Source: Rhizobium sp. WYJ-E13
GTDB lineage: Bacteria > Pseudomonadota > Alphaproteobacteria > Rhizobiales > Rhizobiaceae
NCBI RefSeq assembly: GCF_018987265.1
Contig: NZ_CP076853.1
Location: 1,860,001-1,924,000, forward strand
Reading direction: 5' to 3'
Length of the DNA: 64,000 nucleotides
Shown: positions 28,865-37,580 of the stretch, one piece after another
Layout: the number at the start of each line of letters is the position of its first letter
Numbering within the stretch: the stretch's first letter is position 1
Made by a program: the position numbers and the translations under genes
Notes under the pieces: model-generated
Databases searched by the model: none
What the model was told of the DNA's origin: nothing
What the model saw: the letters and a program-made list of their open reading frames with translations, nothing else

Positions 28865-29941
28865 ATGAAAACTGTCCTTGTTGCCGTCTGGCTGGGCGTC
28901 AGCGCAATCGCGCTCGCCTCATGCGAAGAGCAAAAAGCGACTGAGGCAAAGCCGAAAAATGTAGAAGCCGTCGTGGCCAAGGTCACGCCGACAGTCGAAA
29001 CCAACGCCATAACAGGCGAGGTCAGCGCCCGCGTCGAAAGCGACCTGTCCTTCAGGGTCAGCGGACGCATCGTCGAGCGTTTCGTCGATGTCGGCTCGTC
29101 GGTGAAGGCCGGACAGGTGCTCGCGCGCATGGACGCCGAGGAACAGAGGGCCGATCTCGGCGTCGCCACGGCAAACCTGCAGTCGGCCATTGCCCAGCAG
29201 ACGCAGGCGCAGCTCGCCTTCGACCGGCAGCAGAACCTCTTCAGGACGCAGGTTGCGACCCGCGCCGCACTCGATCAGGCCCAGGAAACGCTGCTGACCG
29301 CTCAGGGCAGCGTGAAACTGGCGCAGGCGCAATTGGATACGGCGCAGGATGCCCTTTCCTACACCGAACTGCGCGCCGATGCCGACGGCGTCATCACCGC
29401 CAGAAACGCCGAAGTCGGCCAGGTCGCCCAGGCGGCGCAGCTCATCTTCACGCTTGCGCATGACGGGCCGCGTGACGCCGTCTTCAACGTCTTCGAGTCG
29501 CTTTATCTCGGCCGCAACCTCGAAAACACGGTCGCCGTCAGCCCCCTTTCGGCGCCATCGCACAAAACGGAAGCTTCCGTGCGCGAAATCTCGCCGACGA
29601 TCGATCCGTCGACCGGAACGATCAGGGTCAAGGTGGGTCTCGAAGCAACGCCGGACATGCAGCTCGGCGCTCCCGTCGTCGGCTCCTTCCGCACCAAAGC
29701 GCAGGACGCGATCGAGCTGCCGTGGTCGGCCATGGCCTCCAAGAGCGGCCAACCGGCCGTCTGGATCATCGAACCCGCCTCGTCGAGCGTGTCGCTGCAC
29801 CCGGTCGATGTCTCCGATTATGAAACCGGCCGTTTTGCGGTGCGCGCGGGTGTTTCCCCCGGAGACATCGTCGTCGTCGACGGCACGAAGTTCCTGCGAC
29901 CGGGCGAGGTCGTCACCTATGACAAGGAAGCCGCAGAATGA
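28865..29941 (+). CDS. RND efflux adaptor (periplasmic membrane fusion lipoprotein) 1
   Basis: The 358-residue protein has a lipoprotein signal with lipobox ALASC (Cys about 20). HlyD-family architecture follows: a lipoyl half (FRVSGRIVERFVDVGSSVKAG), an alpha-helical hairpin rich in Gln/Ala (about 100-155, AQQTQAQLAFDRQQNLF), the second lipoyl half and beta-barrel, and a membrane-proximal domain. It bridges an RND pump to an outer-membrane channel. Its stop overlaps the start of a second adaptor (ATGA at 29938-29941), so the two are translated together. Confidence 0.92.
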   Translation: MKTVLVAVWLGVSAIALASCEEQKATEAKPKNVEAVVAKVTPTVETNAITGEVSARVESDLSFRVSGRIVERFVDVGSSVKAGQVLARMDAEEQRADLGVATANLQSAIAQQTQAQLAFDRQQNLFRTQVATRAALDQAQETLLTAQGSVKLAQAQLDTAQDALSYTELRADADGVITARNAEVGQVAQAAQLIFTLAHDGPRDAVFNVFESLYLGRNLENTVAVSPLSAPSHKTEASVREISPTIDPSTGTIRVKVGLEATPDMQLGAPVVGSFRTKAQDAIELPWSAMASKSGQPAVWIIEPASSSVSLHPVDVSDYETGRFAVRAGVSPGDIVVVDGTKFLRPGEVVTYDKEAAE

Positions 29942-31008
29942 ATATCCGTATCACAGCCGGCCTTGCGATCCTCGGATCATTGCTGCTGACCTCCTGCCAG
30001 AAGCAGGCGGAAGCCCATAACGAGCCGCCGCGTCCCGTCCTTTCCGCCGTCGTCAAATCGACCGCCGCCTCCGCGCTGACCCTGCCGGGCACGGTCGAGG
30101 CGAGGATCGAGACGCAGCTTGCCTTCCGCGTCCTCGGACGGGTCATCGCGCGCAAGGTCAGCGTCGGCGATGTCGTCAAGAAGGGCGATGTCGTTGCCGC
30201 CATCGATCCGCTGGCGCTGGAGCTTGCAGTCAAGAGTTCGCAGTCCGAACTTTCGAACGCCCAGGCGCAGCTGACGAATGCCGCCTCCACCGAAGAACGT
30301 CAGCGATCCCTGCTCGAGAGCCGGTCGGGAACCGAAGCGGCCTACGAGGAGGCCGAGCTCGGGCGCAAGAGCGCCGTCGCCGCGGTCGCCAAGGCCCAGG
30401 CCAATCTCGACAAGGCCGAAGAGCAGCTCGGATATGCCCAGCTCCGGGCGGAATTCGACGGCGTCGTGACGGCAACCTCGGCCGAAGTCGGCCAGGTCGT
30501 GGCCGCCGGTCAGAGCATCGTTACCATCGCCCGCCCGGAACAGAGCGATGCGGTGATCGACATACCCGTCGCAAGCTTCGACGGCCTCAAGGTGGGCTCG
30601 CCCTTCGAGATCGCCCTGCAGCTCGACCCGACCATCCGCACGAGCGGTACGGTGAGGGAAATCGCGCCCGAAGCCGAGGCGACGACCCGCACGCGGCGCA
30701 CGAAGATAGCGCTCATCGATCCGCCTGCCGCCTTTCGCCTGGGCTCGGTCGTCACGGCAACCGCAACCGTGGACGCCCAACCGACGATCCTGCTCCCCTC
30801 CTCCTCCATCCTGACGAAGGACGGAAAGCCCAATGTCTGGGTGGTCGACACCGCCGCCGCCAAGGTTTCCATCCGCCCGATCAGGATCGACGGAGACATC
30901 CCCGAGGGAGGCTCCGTTCGCATCGCCGAAGGCGTCAGCCCGGGTGATCGGATCGTCGTTGCCGGTGTTCACAAACTCGTCGATGGCCAGGCCGTCAGAA
31001 TAGACTGA
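29938..31008 (+). CDS. RND efflux adaptor (periplasmic membrane fusion lipoprotein) 2
   Basis: This 356-residue adaptor has its own lipobox LLTSC (Cys about 20), a lipoyl domain (FRVLGRVIARKVSVGDVVKK), a helical hairpin (SSQSELSNAQAQLTNAASTE), beta-barrel and membrane-proximal domains. It is a paralogue of the preceding gene but clearly diverged. Two adaptors feeding one permease is the plan of Pseudomonas TriABC, where both are needed. The permease gene starts 12 bases downstream. Confidence 0.92.
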   Translation: MNIRITAGLAILGSLLLTSCQKQAEAHNEPPRPVLSAVVKSTAASALTLPGTVEARIETQLAFRVLGRVIARKVSVGDVVKKGDVVAAIDPLALELAVKSSQSELSNAQAQLTNAASTEERQRSLLESRSGTEAAYEEAELGRKSAVAAVAKAQANLDKAEEQLGYAQLRAEFDGVVTATSAEVGQVVAAGQSIVTIARPEQSDAVIDIPVASFDGLKVGSPFEIALQLDPTIRTSGTVREIAPEAEATTRTRRTKIALIDPPAAFRLGSVVTATATVDAQPTILLPSSSILTKDGKPNVWVVDTAAAKVSIRPIRIDGDIPEGGSVRIAEGVSPGDRIVVAGVHKLVDGQAVRID

Positions 31009-31020
31009 GGAATAGTCTCC

Positions 31021-34000
31021 GTGAAAAAATTCAACCTGTCCGACTGGGCGCTCGAACATCGTTCGCTCGTCTGGTACTTCATGATCGTCTTCATTCTGGC
31101 CGGCGCCTTTTCCTATATCAGCCTCGGCCGCGAGGAAGATCCCAATTTCACCATCAAGACCATGATCATCCAGGTGCAATGGCCTGGCGCCTCGGCCGAG
31201 GAAGTGACGAAACAGGTCACCGACCGTGTCGAAAAGAAACTCGAAGAGCTTGAATCGCTCGATTACACGAAGAGCGAGACGGTTGCCGGGCAGACGACGA
31301 TCTTCGTCGAACTGCTGCCGACGACCAAGGCTAGGGATGTGAATGCCATCTGGATGCGCGTGCGCAACATGATCGGCGACATCAAGGGAGATTTCCCGAG
31401 CGGCGTCGTCGGGCCGTTCTTCAACGATCGCTTTGGCGATGTCTTCGGCAATATCTACGCCTTCACCAGTGACGGGCTGACGCAGCGCCAACTCCGCGAT
31501 CTGGTCGAGGACGCGCGCGCAAAAGTGCTGACGGTTCCAAATGTCGGCAAGGTGGACATAATCGGCGCACAGGACGAAGCGATCTATCTTGAAATTTCGA
31601 CGCGCAAGGTTGCCGCCCTCGGCCTCAACCAGCAGTCCGTGATCGAGACGCTGCAGGCGCAGAATGCCGTCACACAATCCGGCTTCGTCGATGCCGGTCC
31701 CGAGCGCATCGCCTTGCGGGTGAGCGGCCAGTTCACTTCCGAGGAAAGCCTGAAATCGATCAATCTTCGCGTCAACGACCGCTTCTTTCCGCTGACCGAT
31801 GTCGCCACGATCAAGCGCGGTTACGTCGATCCGCCCTCCGCGCTGTTCCGCTATAACGGCCAGCCGGCGATCGGGCTTGCGATCGGCATGAAGACGGGCG
31901 CAAACCTGCTGGAATTCGGCGAAGCGCTCGACAAGGAGATCGAGCAGGTCACCGCAGACCTTCCTGTTGGCGTCGACGTCGAGCGCGTCTCCGATCAGCC
32001 CGCCGTCGTGGATGAGGCCGTGTCGGGCTTCACGCGCGCGCTGTTCGAGGCGATCGTCATCGTGCTGGCGATCAGCTTCATCAGCCTCGGCGTGCGCGCA
32101 GGGCTCGTGGTTGCCATCTCCATTCCGTTGGTGCTGGCGATCACCTTCCTCGTCATGGCCTATACCGGCATTTCGATGCAGCGTATCTCGTTGGGCGCAC
32201 TGATCATCGCCCTTGGCCTCCTGGTCGATGACGCGATGATTGCCGTGGAAATGATGGTGGCCCGCCTGGAGGTCGGCGACGATCTCAGGAAGGCCGCGAC
32301 ATACGTCTATACCTCGACCGCCTTCCCGATGCTGACGGGTACGCTGGTAACGGTCGCGGGCTTCATCCCCGTCGGACTGAACTCCAGCGCCGCCGGCGAG
32401 TTCACCTTCACCCTTTTCGTGGTCATTGCCGTCTCGCTCGTGGTGTCATGGGTGGTGGCGGTGCTGTTCACGCCGCTGCTCGGCGTGTCCATCCTGCCAA
32501 AGACCATGAAATCGCATCACGAGCAGAAGGGTCGCTTCGCGCGGATCTTCGCCTGGCTGCTCGGCCTGGCCCTGCGCTGGCGCTGGATAACCATCGGCGC
32601 GACGGTGGCGGTGTTTGCCGTCTCCATCGGCGGCATGAGCCTTGTGCAGCAGCAGTTCTTCCCCTCCTCCGACCGGCCGGAACTGATCGTCGACTGGAAC
32701 CTGCCGCAGAACAGCTCGATTTCGGAGACGAACAAGCAGATGGCGAAGTTCGAAAGCGAGATGCTGGCCAATAACAAGGATATCGACCACTGGACGAGCT
32801 ATGTCGGCCAGGGGGCGCCCCGCTTCATCCTGTCCTTCGACGTGCAGACGCCCGATGTCTCCTTCGGCCAGACCGTGATCGTCACCAAGGGGCTCGACGT
32901 CCGCGACAAGGTCAAGGAGGAGCTGCAGGCCTATCTGACGAAGACCTTCCCCGGCACCGACGCCTTCGTAAAGCTTCTCGACATCGGCCCGCCGGTCGGC
33001 AAGCCCGTGCAATATCGCGTCAGCGGGCCTGACATCCAGAAGGTCCGTGATCTCTCCCACCAGCTTGCCGGCATCGTCGGCCAGCATCCGCTGCTCTCCA
33101 ACATGACCTACGACTGGAACGAACCGTCCCGCGTGGTCAAGGTCGATGTTCTCCAGGACAAGGCACGCCAGCTCGGCGTCTCCTCGCAGGATATCGCAAC
33201 GGCGCTCAACAGCATCGTCGAGGGATCGGCGGCCACGCAGATCCGCGACGACATCTATCTCGTCGAAGTGATCGGCCGGGCCGAGACCTCCGAGCGAGGC
33301 TCGATCGAGACGGTGCAGAACCTTCAGCTTGCCGGCTCCAACGGCAACTCGGTTCCTCTGTCGGCGGTTGCGAACTTCCACTACGAACTGGAGCAGCCGA
33401 CGATCTGGCGGCGCACCCGCATACCGACCGTCACCCTCAAGGCGGCGGTGGTGGGACCGACACAGCCGGCGACGATCGTCACCGAACTGGCGCCGAAAGT
33501 CGACGAGTTCCGCAAGGGCCTTCCGAGCGGCTACCGCATCGTCGACGGCGGCTCGATCGAGGAAAGCGCCAAGGCGCAGGGACCGATCGTGGCAGTCGCG
33601 CCGCTGATGCTGTTTACCATGGCGACGATCCTGATGATCCAGCTGCAGAGTTTCAGCAGGCTCTTCCTGGTCTTCGCCGTCGCCCCCACCGCGCTGATCG
33701 GCGTTGTCGCGGCACTGCTCTTCAGCAATTCACCCATGGGCTTCGTCGCAATCCTCGGCATCCTGGCGCTGATTGGCATCCTGATCCGCAACTCGGTGAT
33801 CCTCATCGTGCAGATCGAGCACCTTCGAAGCGAGGGCGTGCCACCCTGGCAGGCCGTCATCGAAGCGACGGAGCACCGAATGCGCCCGATCATGCTGACG
33901 GCTGCCGCAGCGACACTCGCGCTGATCCCGATCTCCAGGGAAATCTTCTGGGGACCCATGGCCTACGCGATGATGGGCGGCATTGTCGTCGGCACGGTCC

Positions 34001-34062
34001 TGACGCTGCTCTTCCTGCCGGCTCTCTATGTTGCCTGGTTTCGAATACCCCGCGAGGCCTGA
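31021..34062 (+). CDS. RND family multidrug efflux permease
   Basis: The 1013-residue pump starts at GTG 31021 with GAGGAA upstream. It has 12 transmembrane segments in two repeats and two large periplasmic loops. The proton-relay pair is in TM4 (LGLLVDDAMIAVEMM), and the C-terminal GGIVVGTVLTLLFLPALYV is typical of AcrB relatives. It falls in the HAE1/TriC-like group judging by length and the double adaptor. No outer-membrane channel gene follows, so a shared TolC-like protein is expected from elsewhere. Substrates are unknown. Confidence 0.93.
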   Translation: MKKFNLSDWALEHRSLVWYFMIVFILAGAFSYISLGREEDPNFTIKTMIIQVQWPGASAEEVTKQVTDRVEKKLEELESLDYTKSETVAGQTTIFVELLPTTKARDVNAIWMRVRNMIGDIKGDFPSGVVGPFFNDRFGDVFGNIYAFTSDGLTQRQLRDLVEDARAKVLTVPNVGKVDIIGAQDEAIYLEISTRKVAALGLNQQSVIETLQAQNAVTQSGFVDAGPERIALRVSGQFTSEESLKSINLRVNDRFFPLTDVATIKRGYVDPPSALFRYNGQPAIGLAIGMKTGANLLEFGEALDKEIEQVTADLPVGVDVERVSDQPAVVDEAVSGFTRALFEAIVIVLAISFISLGVRAGLVVAISIPLVLAITFLVMAYTGISMQRISLGALIIALGLLVDDAMIAVEMMVARLEVGDDLRKAATYVYTSTAFPMLTGTLVTVAGFIPVGLNSSAAGEFTFTLFVVIAVSLVVSWVVAVLFTPLLGVSILPKTMKSHHEQKGRFARIFAWLLGLALRWRWITIGATVAVFAVSIGGMSLVQQQFFPSSDRPELIVDWNLPQNSSISETNKQMAKFESEMLANNKDIDHWTSYVGQGAPRFILSFDVQTPDVSFGQTVIVTKGLDVRDKVKEELQAYLTKTFPGTDAFVKLLDIGPPVGKPVQYRVSGPDIQKVRDLSHQLAGIVGQHPLLSNMTYDWNEPSRVVKVDVLQDKARQLGVSSQDIATALNSIVEGSAATQIRDDIYLVEVIGRAETSERGSIETVQNLQLAGSNGNSVPLSAVANFHYELEQPTIWRRTRIPTVTLKAAVVGPTQPATIVTELAPKVDEFRKGLPSGYRIVDGGSIEESAKAQGPIVAVAPLMLFTMATILMIQLQSFSRLFLVFAVAPTALIGVVAALLFSNSPMGFVAILGILALIGILIRNSVILIVQIEHLRSEGVPPWQAVIEATEHRMRPIMLTAAAATLALIPISREIFWGPMAYAMMGGIVVGTVLTLLFLPALYVAWFRIPREA

Positions 34063-34070
34063 CAACATCG

Positions 34071-34098
34071 GGCCCGCCCGGATCATTCCGGGCGGGCC
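34071..34098. terminator. bidirectional hairpin between the RND operon and the DHDPS-family gene
   Basis: GGCCCGCCCGGA (34071-34082) pairs perfectly with TCCGGGCGGGCC (34087-34098) around the 4-base loop TCAT. It lies nine bases after the permease stop, between two convergent units. No T run is present, but the 12-bp GC stem is strong. Confidence 0.65.
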
Positions 34099-34139
34099 GC
34101 GCCCCACTGACTGGAGCAATTCCAGTAGGACGGAATGCC

Positions 34140-35042
34140 CTAGCAGCCGACAGCCGCGCCCAAACTCTCAAGCGCCTCACGCACCCGCCCACGTGCTGCC
34201 TCCGGAAGACCGAGCACCGGGCGCGGCGGCGCAAACCGGCCGAGGCCGATGAGATCGGCAATGGTGTACATGACGCGGAAACTGCCGAATTCCTTGAACA
34301 GCGCCCAGAGCGGCGCGAAGGCATCGTTGATGCGTCCCACGTCCTTGGTGTCACCCGCCTGCGCCGCCCTCGTCAGCTTCAGCGCCTCGGCGGGCAGCAG
34401 GCCCGCAACCACGCTGTACCAGCCATCGGCGCCTGCCAGGAGCGCATCCGCAGCACCCCAGTCGCCGCTGTAGCCGACCGCAAAACCGTCAGGCGTCACC
34501 GAGCGGAGACTTCCGATCTCCTCTGCGAAATCGCCATTGGCGGGCAACGGCATCTTCACCGCTTTCACCGTACCGAGCTTCGCAAGCCGGGCGATCAGCT
34601 CGACGCTGAAGGTGAATTTCGTCGTGCCCGGATTGTTGTAGATGCAGAGCGGCAGCTGCCCGGCATCGGCGACGGCTGCAAAATGCTCATAGACCTCGTC
34701 GTCTGTGAGCGGCGTATAGGAAACCGGCGCCAGCAGAAGGCCGTTCGCCCCGAGTTCCCGCGCATTCCTGGCAAGCGCCTGCGCCTCATCCGTCCTGAGC
34801 GCGCCGACGCCGACGATGACAGGGATCTTGCCGCCGACAGCAGACATCGCCGTTTCCACCGCCCGGCGGCGCTCTCCGCGCGACAGGAAAGCGTAAGCGC
34901 CGGTGCTGCCGAGTAAGCCAATGGAATCCGCGCCAGCGGCCTGAATGCGGGCAAGCAGCGTGGCGAGCGCGCCGGTATCGACGTTGCCGGAGGCGTCGGT
35001 CGGCGTGATCGGAAAGGCGGAAAGGCCATGAAAAAGCGGCAT
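34140..35042 (-). CDS. dihydrodipicolinate synthase/N-acetylneuraminate lyase family aldolase
   Basis: The 300-residue TIM-barrel enzyme has GSTGAYAFLSRGER (the GxxGE-like region, altered), YNNPGTT with the catalytic Tyr, and the Schiff-base Lys in TVKAVKMPLP. AAGGA lies before ATG 35042; an upstream in-frame ATG is less well placed. It is unlikely to be the housekeeping lysine enzyme DapA because it sits in a unit with two LysE-type exporters. It may degrade or make a pyruvate-derived keto acid or amino acid, but the substrate cannot be read from sequence. Confidence 0.85.
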   Translation of the reverse strand: MPLFHGLSAFPITPTDASGNVDTGALATLLARIQAAGADSIGLLGSTGAYAFLSRGERRRAVETAMSAVGGKIPVIVGVGALRTDEAQALARNARELGANGLLLAPVSYTPLTDDEVYEHFAAVADAGQLPLCIYNNPGTTKFTFSVELIARLAKLGTVKAVKMPLPANGDFAEEIGSLRSVTPDGFAVGYSGDWGAADALLAGADGWYSVVAGLLPAEALKLTRAAQAGDTKDVGRINDAFAPLWALFKEFGSFRVMYTIADLIGLGRFAPPRPVLGLPEAARGRVREALESLGAAVGC

Positions 35043-35055
35043 CGGGAATTTCCTT

Positions 35056-35691
35056 CTATGCACGTGACAGCAGGAGCTTCATGCCCGCCGCCCCGAAGAC
35101 GAGGGCCAGCGTGCCCTCGATCCAGCGCCGCGCATGGCGATACATGCGGATCATCGGCGCGGTGGAGAAGACCAGCGCATAGCCGCAGAAGATGGTGATG
35201 CTCAGAATAGCGCAGCCCGCAAGGATGACGGCGACTGTCGCCGGCGTCGCGCCCGGACCGAGGCCGAGCGTCATGGTCGCGATCCAGCCGAGCAGCGCCT
35301 TCGGGTTCGTCAGATGCATGAGCAACCCGCGCCGATAGAGGCTGAAGCCCGAGGCCGGCCTGATGGCATCGATCGCCCTGCCCTGCTTCTCGTCGGAGGT
35401 CATGGCGGATTTGCCGGCCTTGTAGGCCAGGAACATGAGGTATAGACCGCCTGCTATCTTCAGAACGATGAGCGCCTGGGCATATTGCGCCAGAATGGCG
35501 GAAACGCCGGTCGCCGCCATCGAGCCCCAGAAGAGCGAGCCGCTGACGACACCGGCCGCAATCATCAGCGCCGACTGGCGACCCTGATGCATGGCGACGC
35601 CCATGATGCGCATATTGCTGGGACCGGGGCTGGCTGCAGCGATGATATAGGCGGTGAAGACGAGGGCAAGGTGATGCGTATCGAATGACAT
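35056..35691 (-). CDS. LysE/RhtB family amino-acid exporter
   Basis: This 211-residue membrane protein has about six hydrophobic segments and the family signature SPGPSNMRIMGVAMHQGRQS near residue 21, plus LTNPKALLGWIATMTLG, typical of RhtB-type exporters. ATG 35691 gives the expected length. It ends 13 bases before the start of the aldolase gene and starts 29 bases after the stop of the next exporter, so all three probably form one operon. Confidence 0.88.
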   Translation of the reverse strand: MSFDTHHLALVFTAYIIAAASPGPSNMRIMGVAMHQGRQSALMIAAGVVSGSLFWGSMAATGVSAILAQYAQALIVLKIAGGLYLMFLAYKAGKSAMTSDEKQGRAIDAIRPASGFSLYRRGLLMHLTNPKALLGWIATMTLGLGPGATPATVAVILAGCAILSITIFCGYALVFSTAPMIRMYRHARRWIEGTLALVFGAAGMKLLLSRA

Positions 35692-35720
35692 TCCGATTTC
35701 CCTAGAAGCGTGCGCAGACC

Positions 35721-36329
35721 TCACATGCCGTTCAGGAGCCTGAACGAGATCAGCCACATGACACAGGCGATGATGGTTTCGAGAATGCGCCAGGACGCCG
35801 GCCGTGAAAAGATGGGGCGGAGCCAGGCCGCACCATATCCCAATGAAAAAAAGAACAGGAAGGAACCGGTCGCAGCGCCTGCGGCAAACGCCGCCTGATG
35901 GCCGGCAAAACGCGTCGAGATCGTGCCGAGCAGGATGACCGTGTCGAGATAGACATGCGGGTTGAGCCAGGTGAGCGCCAGGCACATGGCCATCGTCTTG
36001 CCGAAGCTCGCCCCCGCCCCGTTGGCAACCTGCAGCGCGCCTGACGACCGCACCGCCGAATAGAGGCTTTTCACCCCATACCAGATGAGGAATGCCGCTC
36101 CACCATAGCGCATGACCGGATCGAGCCAGGGCATGAGGTTTACCACCTGCTGCAGGCTGGTGACACCGACGACGATCAGGATCGCATCCGAGAGAGCACA
36201 GGCCAGGCAGACGGCAAACACATATTCCTTGCGCAACCCCTGCCGCAGGATGAAAGCATTCTGCGCACCGATCGCGACGATCAGGCTGAGCCCGGCGGCC
36301 AAGCCGGTGAAGTAGGTCGTAAAGTCCAT
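35721..36329 (-). CDS. LysE/ArgO-type basic amino-acid exporter
   Basis: The 202-residue protein resembles E. coli ArgO closely in order of motifs: MDFTTYFTGLAAG at the start, GAQNAFILRQGLRKEY, WYGVKSLYSA, and ALTWLNPHVYLDTVILLG. It would export arginine or lysine. The start at ATG 36329 aligns with ArgO; another ATG six codons earlier (36347) is possible. It is divergent from an ArgP/LysG-type regulator, the classical exporter-regulator pair. Confidence 0.9.
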   Translation of the reverse strand: MDFTTYFTGLAAGLSLIVAIGAQNAFILRQGLRKEYVFAVCLACALSDAILIVVGVTSLQQVVNLMPWLDPVMRYGGAAFLIWYGVKSLYSAVRSSGALQVANGAGASFGKTMAMCLALTWLNPHVYLDTVILLGTISTRFAGHQAAFAAGAATGSFLFFFSLGYGAAWLRPIFSRPASWRILETIIACVMWLISFRLLNGM

Positions 36330-36384
36330 GATATCAGAGGTTTCCATCGCGTTGTTGAGACGCTCCGTAGACGGATCGGGCGGA

Positions 36385-36406
36385 TTAGGATAGTTAATCT
36401 TCCTAA
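36385..36406. promoter_or_regulatory. candidate LysR-type operator between argO/lysE and argP/lysG
   Basis: TTAGGA (36385-36390) and TCCTAA (36401-36406) form a perfect 6-base inverted repeat with a 10-base centre that itself contains TTAA. It lies 56 bases upstream of the exporter ATG and 24 bases upstream of the regulator ATG, a normal position for a LysR-family site. Confidence 0.55.
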
Positions 36407-36429
36407 CGTCAATTAAGCATAACTTACCC

Positions 36430-37326
36430 ATGATCGATTATCCCGCCCTCCGCGTGCTGCTTGCCGTGGTCCAGACCGGCAGCTTCGAAAAGGCCGCCGC
36501 CATCCTGAACGTCACGCCATCGGCCGTCTCGCAGCGCATCAAGCAGTTGGAAGAGCGCCTGGGCACCGCCCTCGTCGTGCGTGGCACGCCGTGCACGGCT
36601 ACGGAAAAGGGCGACTGGCTCTGCCGGCACATGGAAAATGTCGGCATGCTGGAAAGCGAATTGCTGGAGCACCTGCCTGATCTCAGCGACCGCGACAGTC
36701 CCGAACAGCACGTCACGCTGCGGATCGCCACCAGCGCCGACAGCCTCGGCACCTGGTTTCTGGAGGCGATGGCGGATTTCTCGAAAACCTCCAACTATCT
36801 CCTGAACATTTCCGTCGACGATCAGGACCACACGGCCGAATGGCTGGAGCGCGGCCGCGTCATCGCCGCCGTCACGAGCATGGAAAGGCCGGTCGCCGGC
36901 TGCCGCCGCTACTCGCTCGGCGCGCTGCGCTACCACGCGACCGCAAGCCCCGAATTCGTCCGCCGCTATTTTCCCGATGGCGTCACCCCGCAAGCGCTTG
37001 CCCGCGCCCCGTCCATCACCTTCAATCAGAAGGACCGCCTGCAGGCAGACTGGATCCGCCGCACGTTTGCGACAGATGTCAACGCACCGACGCACTGGCT
37101 GCCGGCCACACAGGGCTTTCTCGATGCCGCCCTGCTCGGCATGGGCTGGGGCATGAACCCGATCCACCTGACCGAGCACCACATCAAGGCCGGCCGCCTC
37201 GTCGAGCTGATATCGGGCACGCCTCTCGATGTCGTGCTCTACTGGCAGATCAGCCGCCTTGCCGCCGACCGGCTTGTGGGCCTGACGCAAAAGGTGATCG
37301 AGGTGGCGAGGCGGTCGCTGGTGTGA
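36430..37326 (+). CDS. LysR family regulator, ArgP/LysG type
   Basis: The 298-residue protein has an N-terminal winged helix (SFEKAAAILNVTPSAVSQRIKQLEERLG) and a type-2 periplasmic-binding effector domain. MIDYPALRVLLAVVQTGSFE at the start and the overall length match ArgP (IciA)/LysG, which senses lysine and arginine and activates argO/lysE. It is divergent from such an exporter with a palindrome between them, so function is well supported by context. No clear ribosome site precedes the ATG. Confidence 0.9.
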   Translation: MIDYPALRVLLAVVQTGSFEKAAAILNVTPSAVSQRIKQLEERLGTALVVRGTPCTATEKGDWLCRHMENVGMLESELLEHLPDLSDRDSPEQHVTLRIATSADSLGTWFLEAMADFSKTSNYLLNISVDDQDHTAEWLERGRVIAAVTSMERPVAGCRRYSLGALRYHATASPEFVRRYFPDGVTPQALARAPSITFNQKDRLQADWIRRTFATDVNAPTHWLPATQGFLDAALLGMGWGMNPIHLTEHHIKAGRLVELISGTPLDVVLYWQISRLAADRLVGLTQKVIEVARRSLV

Positions 37327-37580
37327 GGGTGATCTGGGTTCGAAGTCCCGAAAACGGACCCTCCTTCTGATGGCGCCCTCCTTCCATTGGAGCGCGACAA
37401 ACCTTTGCAGTGACCGCTTCGCGGATTCCATTCCTGTTGAAGGCGGCACTCTCGTGAAGCGTCGCCACATGACCGTCTCAGTGGTATCATGAACCAGCAC
37501 GGTCCGGTGTCGGGCGGATGATGCATATCGCGTCAATCGCTGGGGTTTCATCCGGCGGATCTCCTGAGGGAGAGACAGCC

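Noticed and set aside
29977..31677. A 566-codon open frame on the minus strand opposite the second RND adaptor and permease start
   Set aside because: The plus-strand genes have clear lipoprotein and RND motifs and translational coupling; the antisense product has no family features.
37337..37352. A GGGTTCGAAGTCCC string resembling a tRNA T-arm
   Set aside because: The 5-base T-stem does not pair, and no anticodon arm, D-arm or acceptor stem can be built around it.
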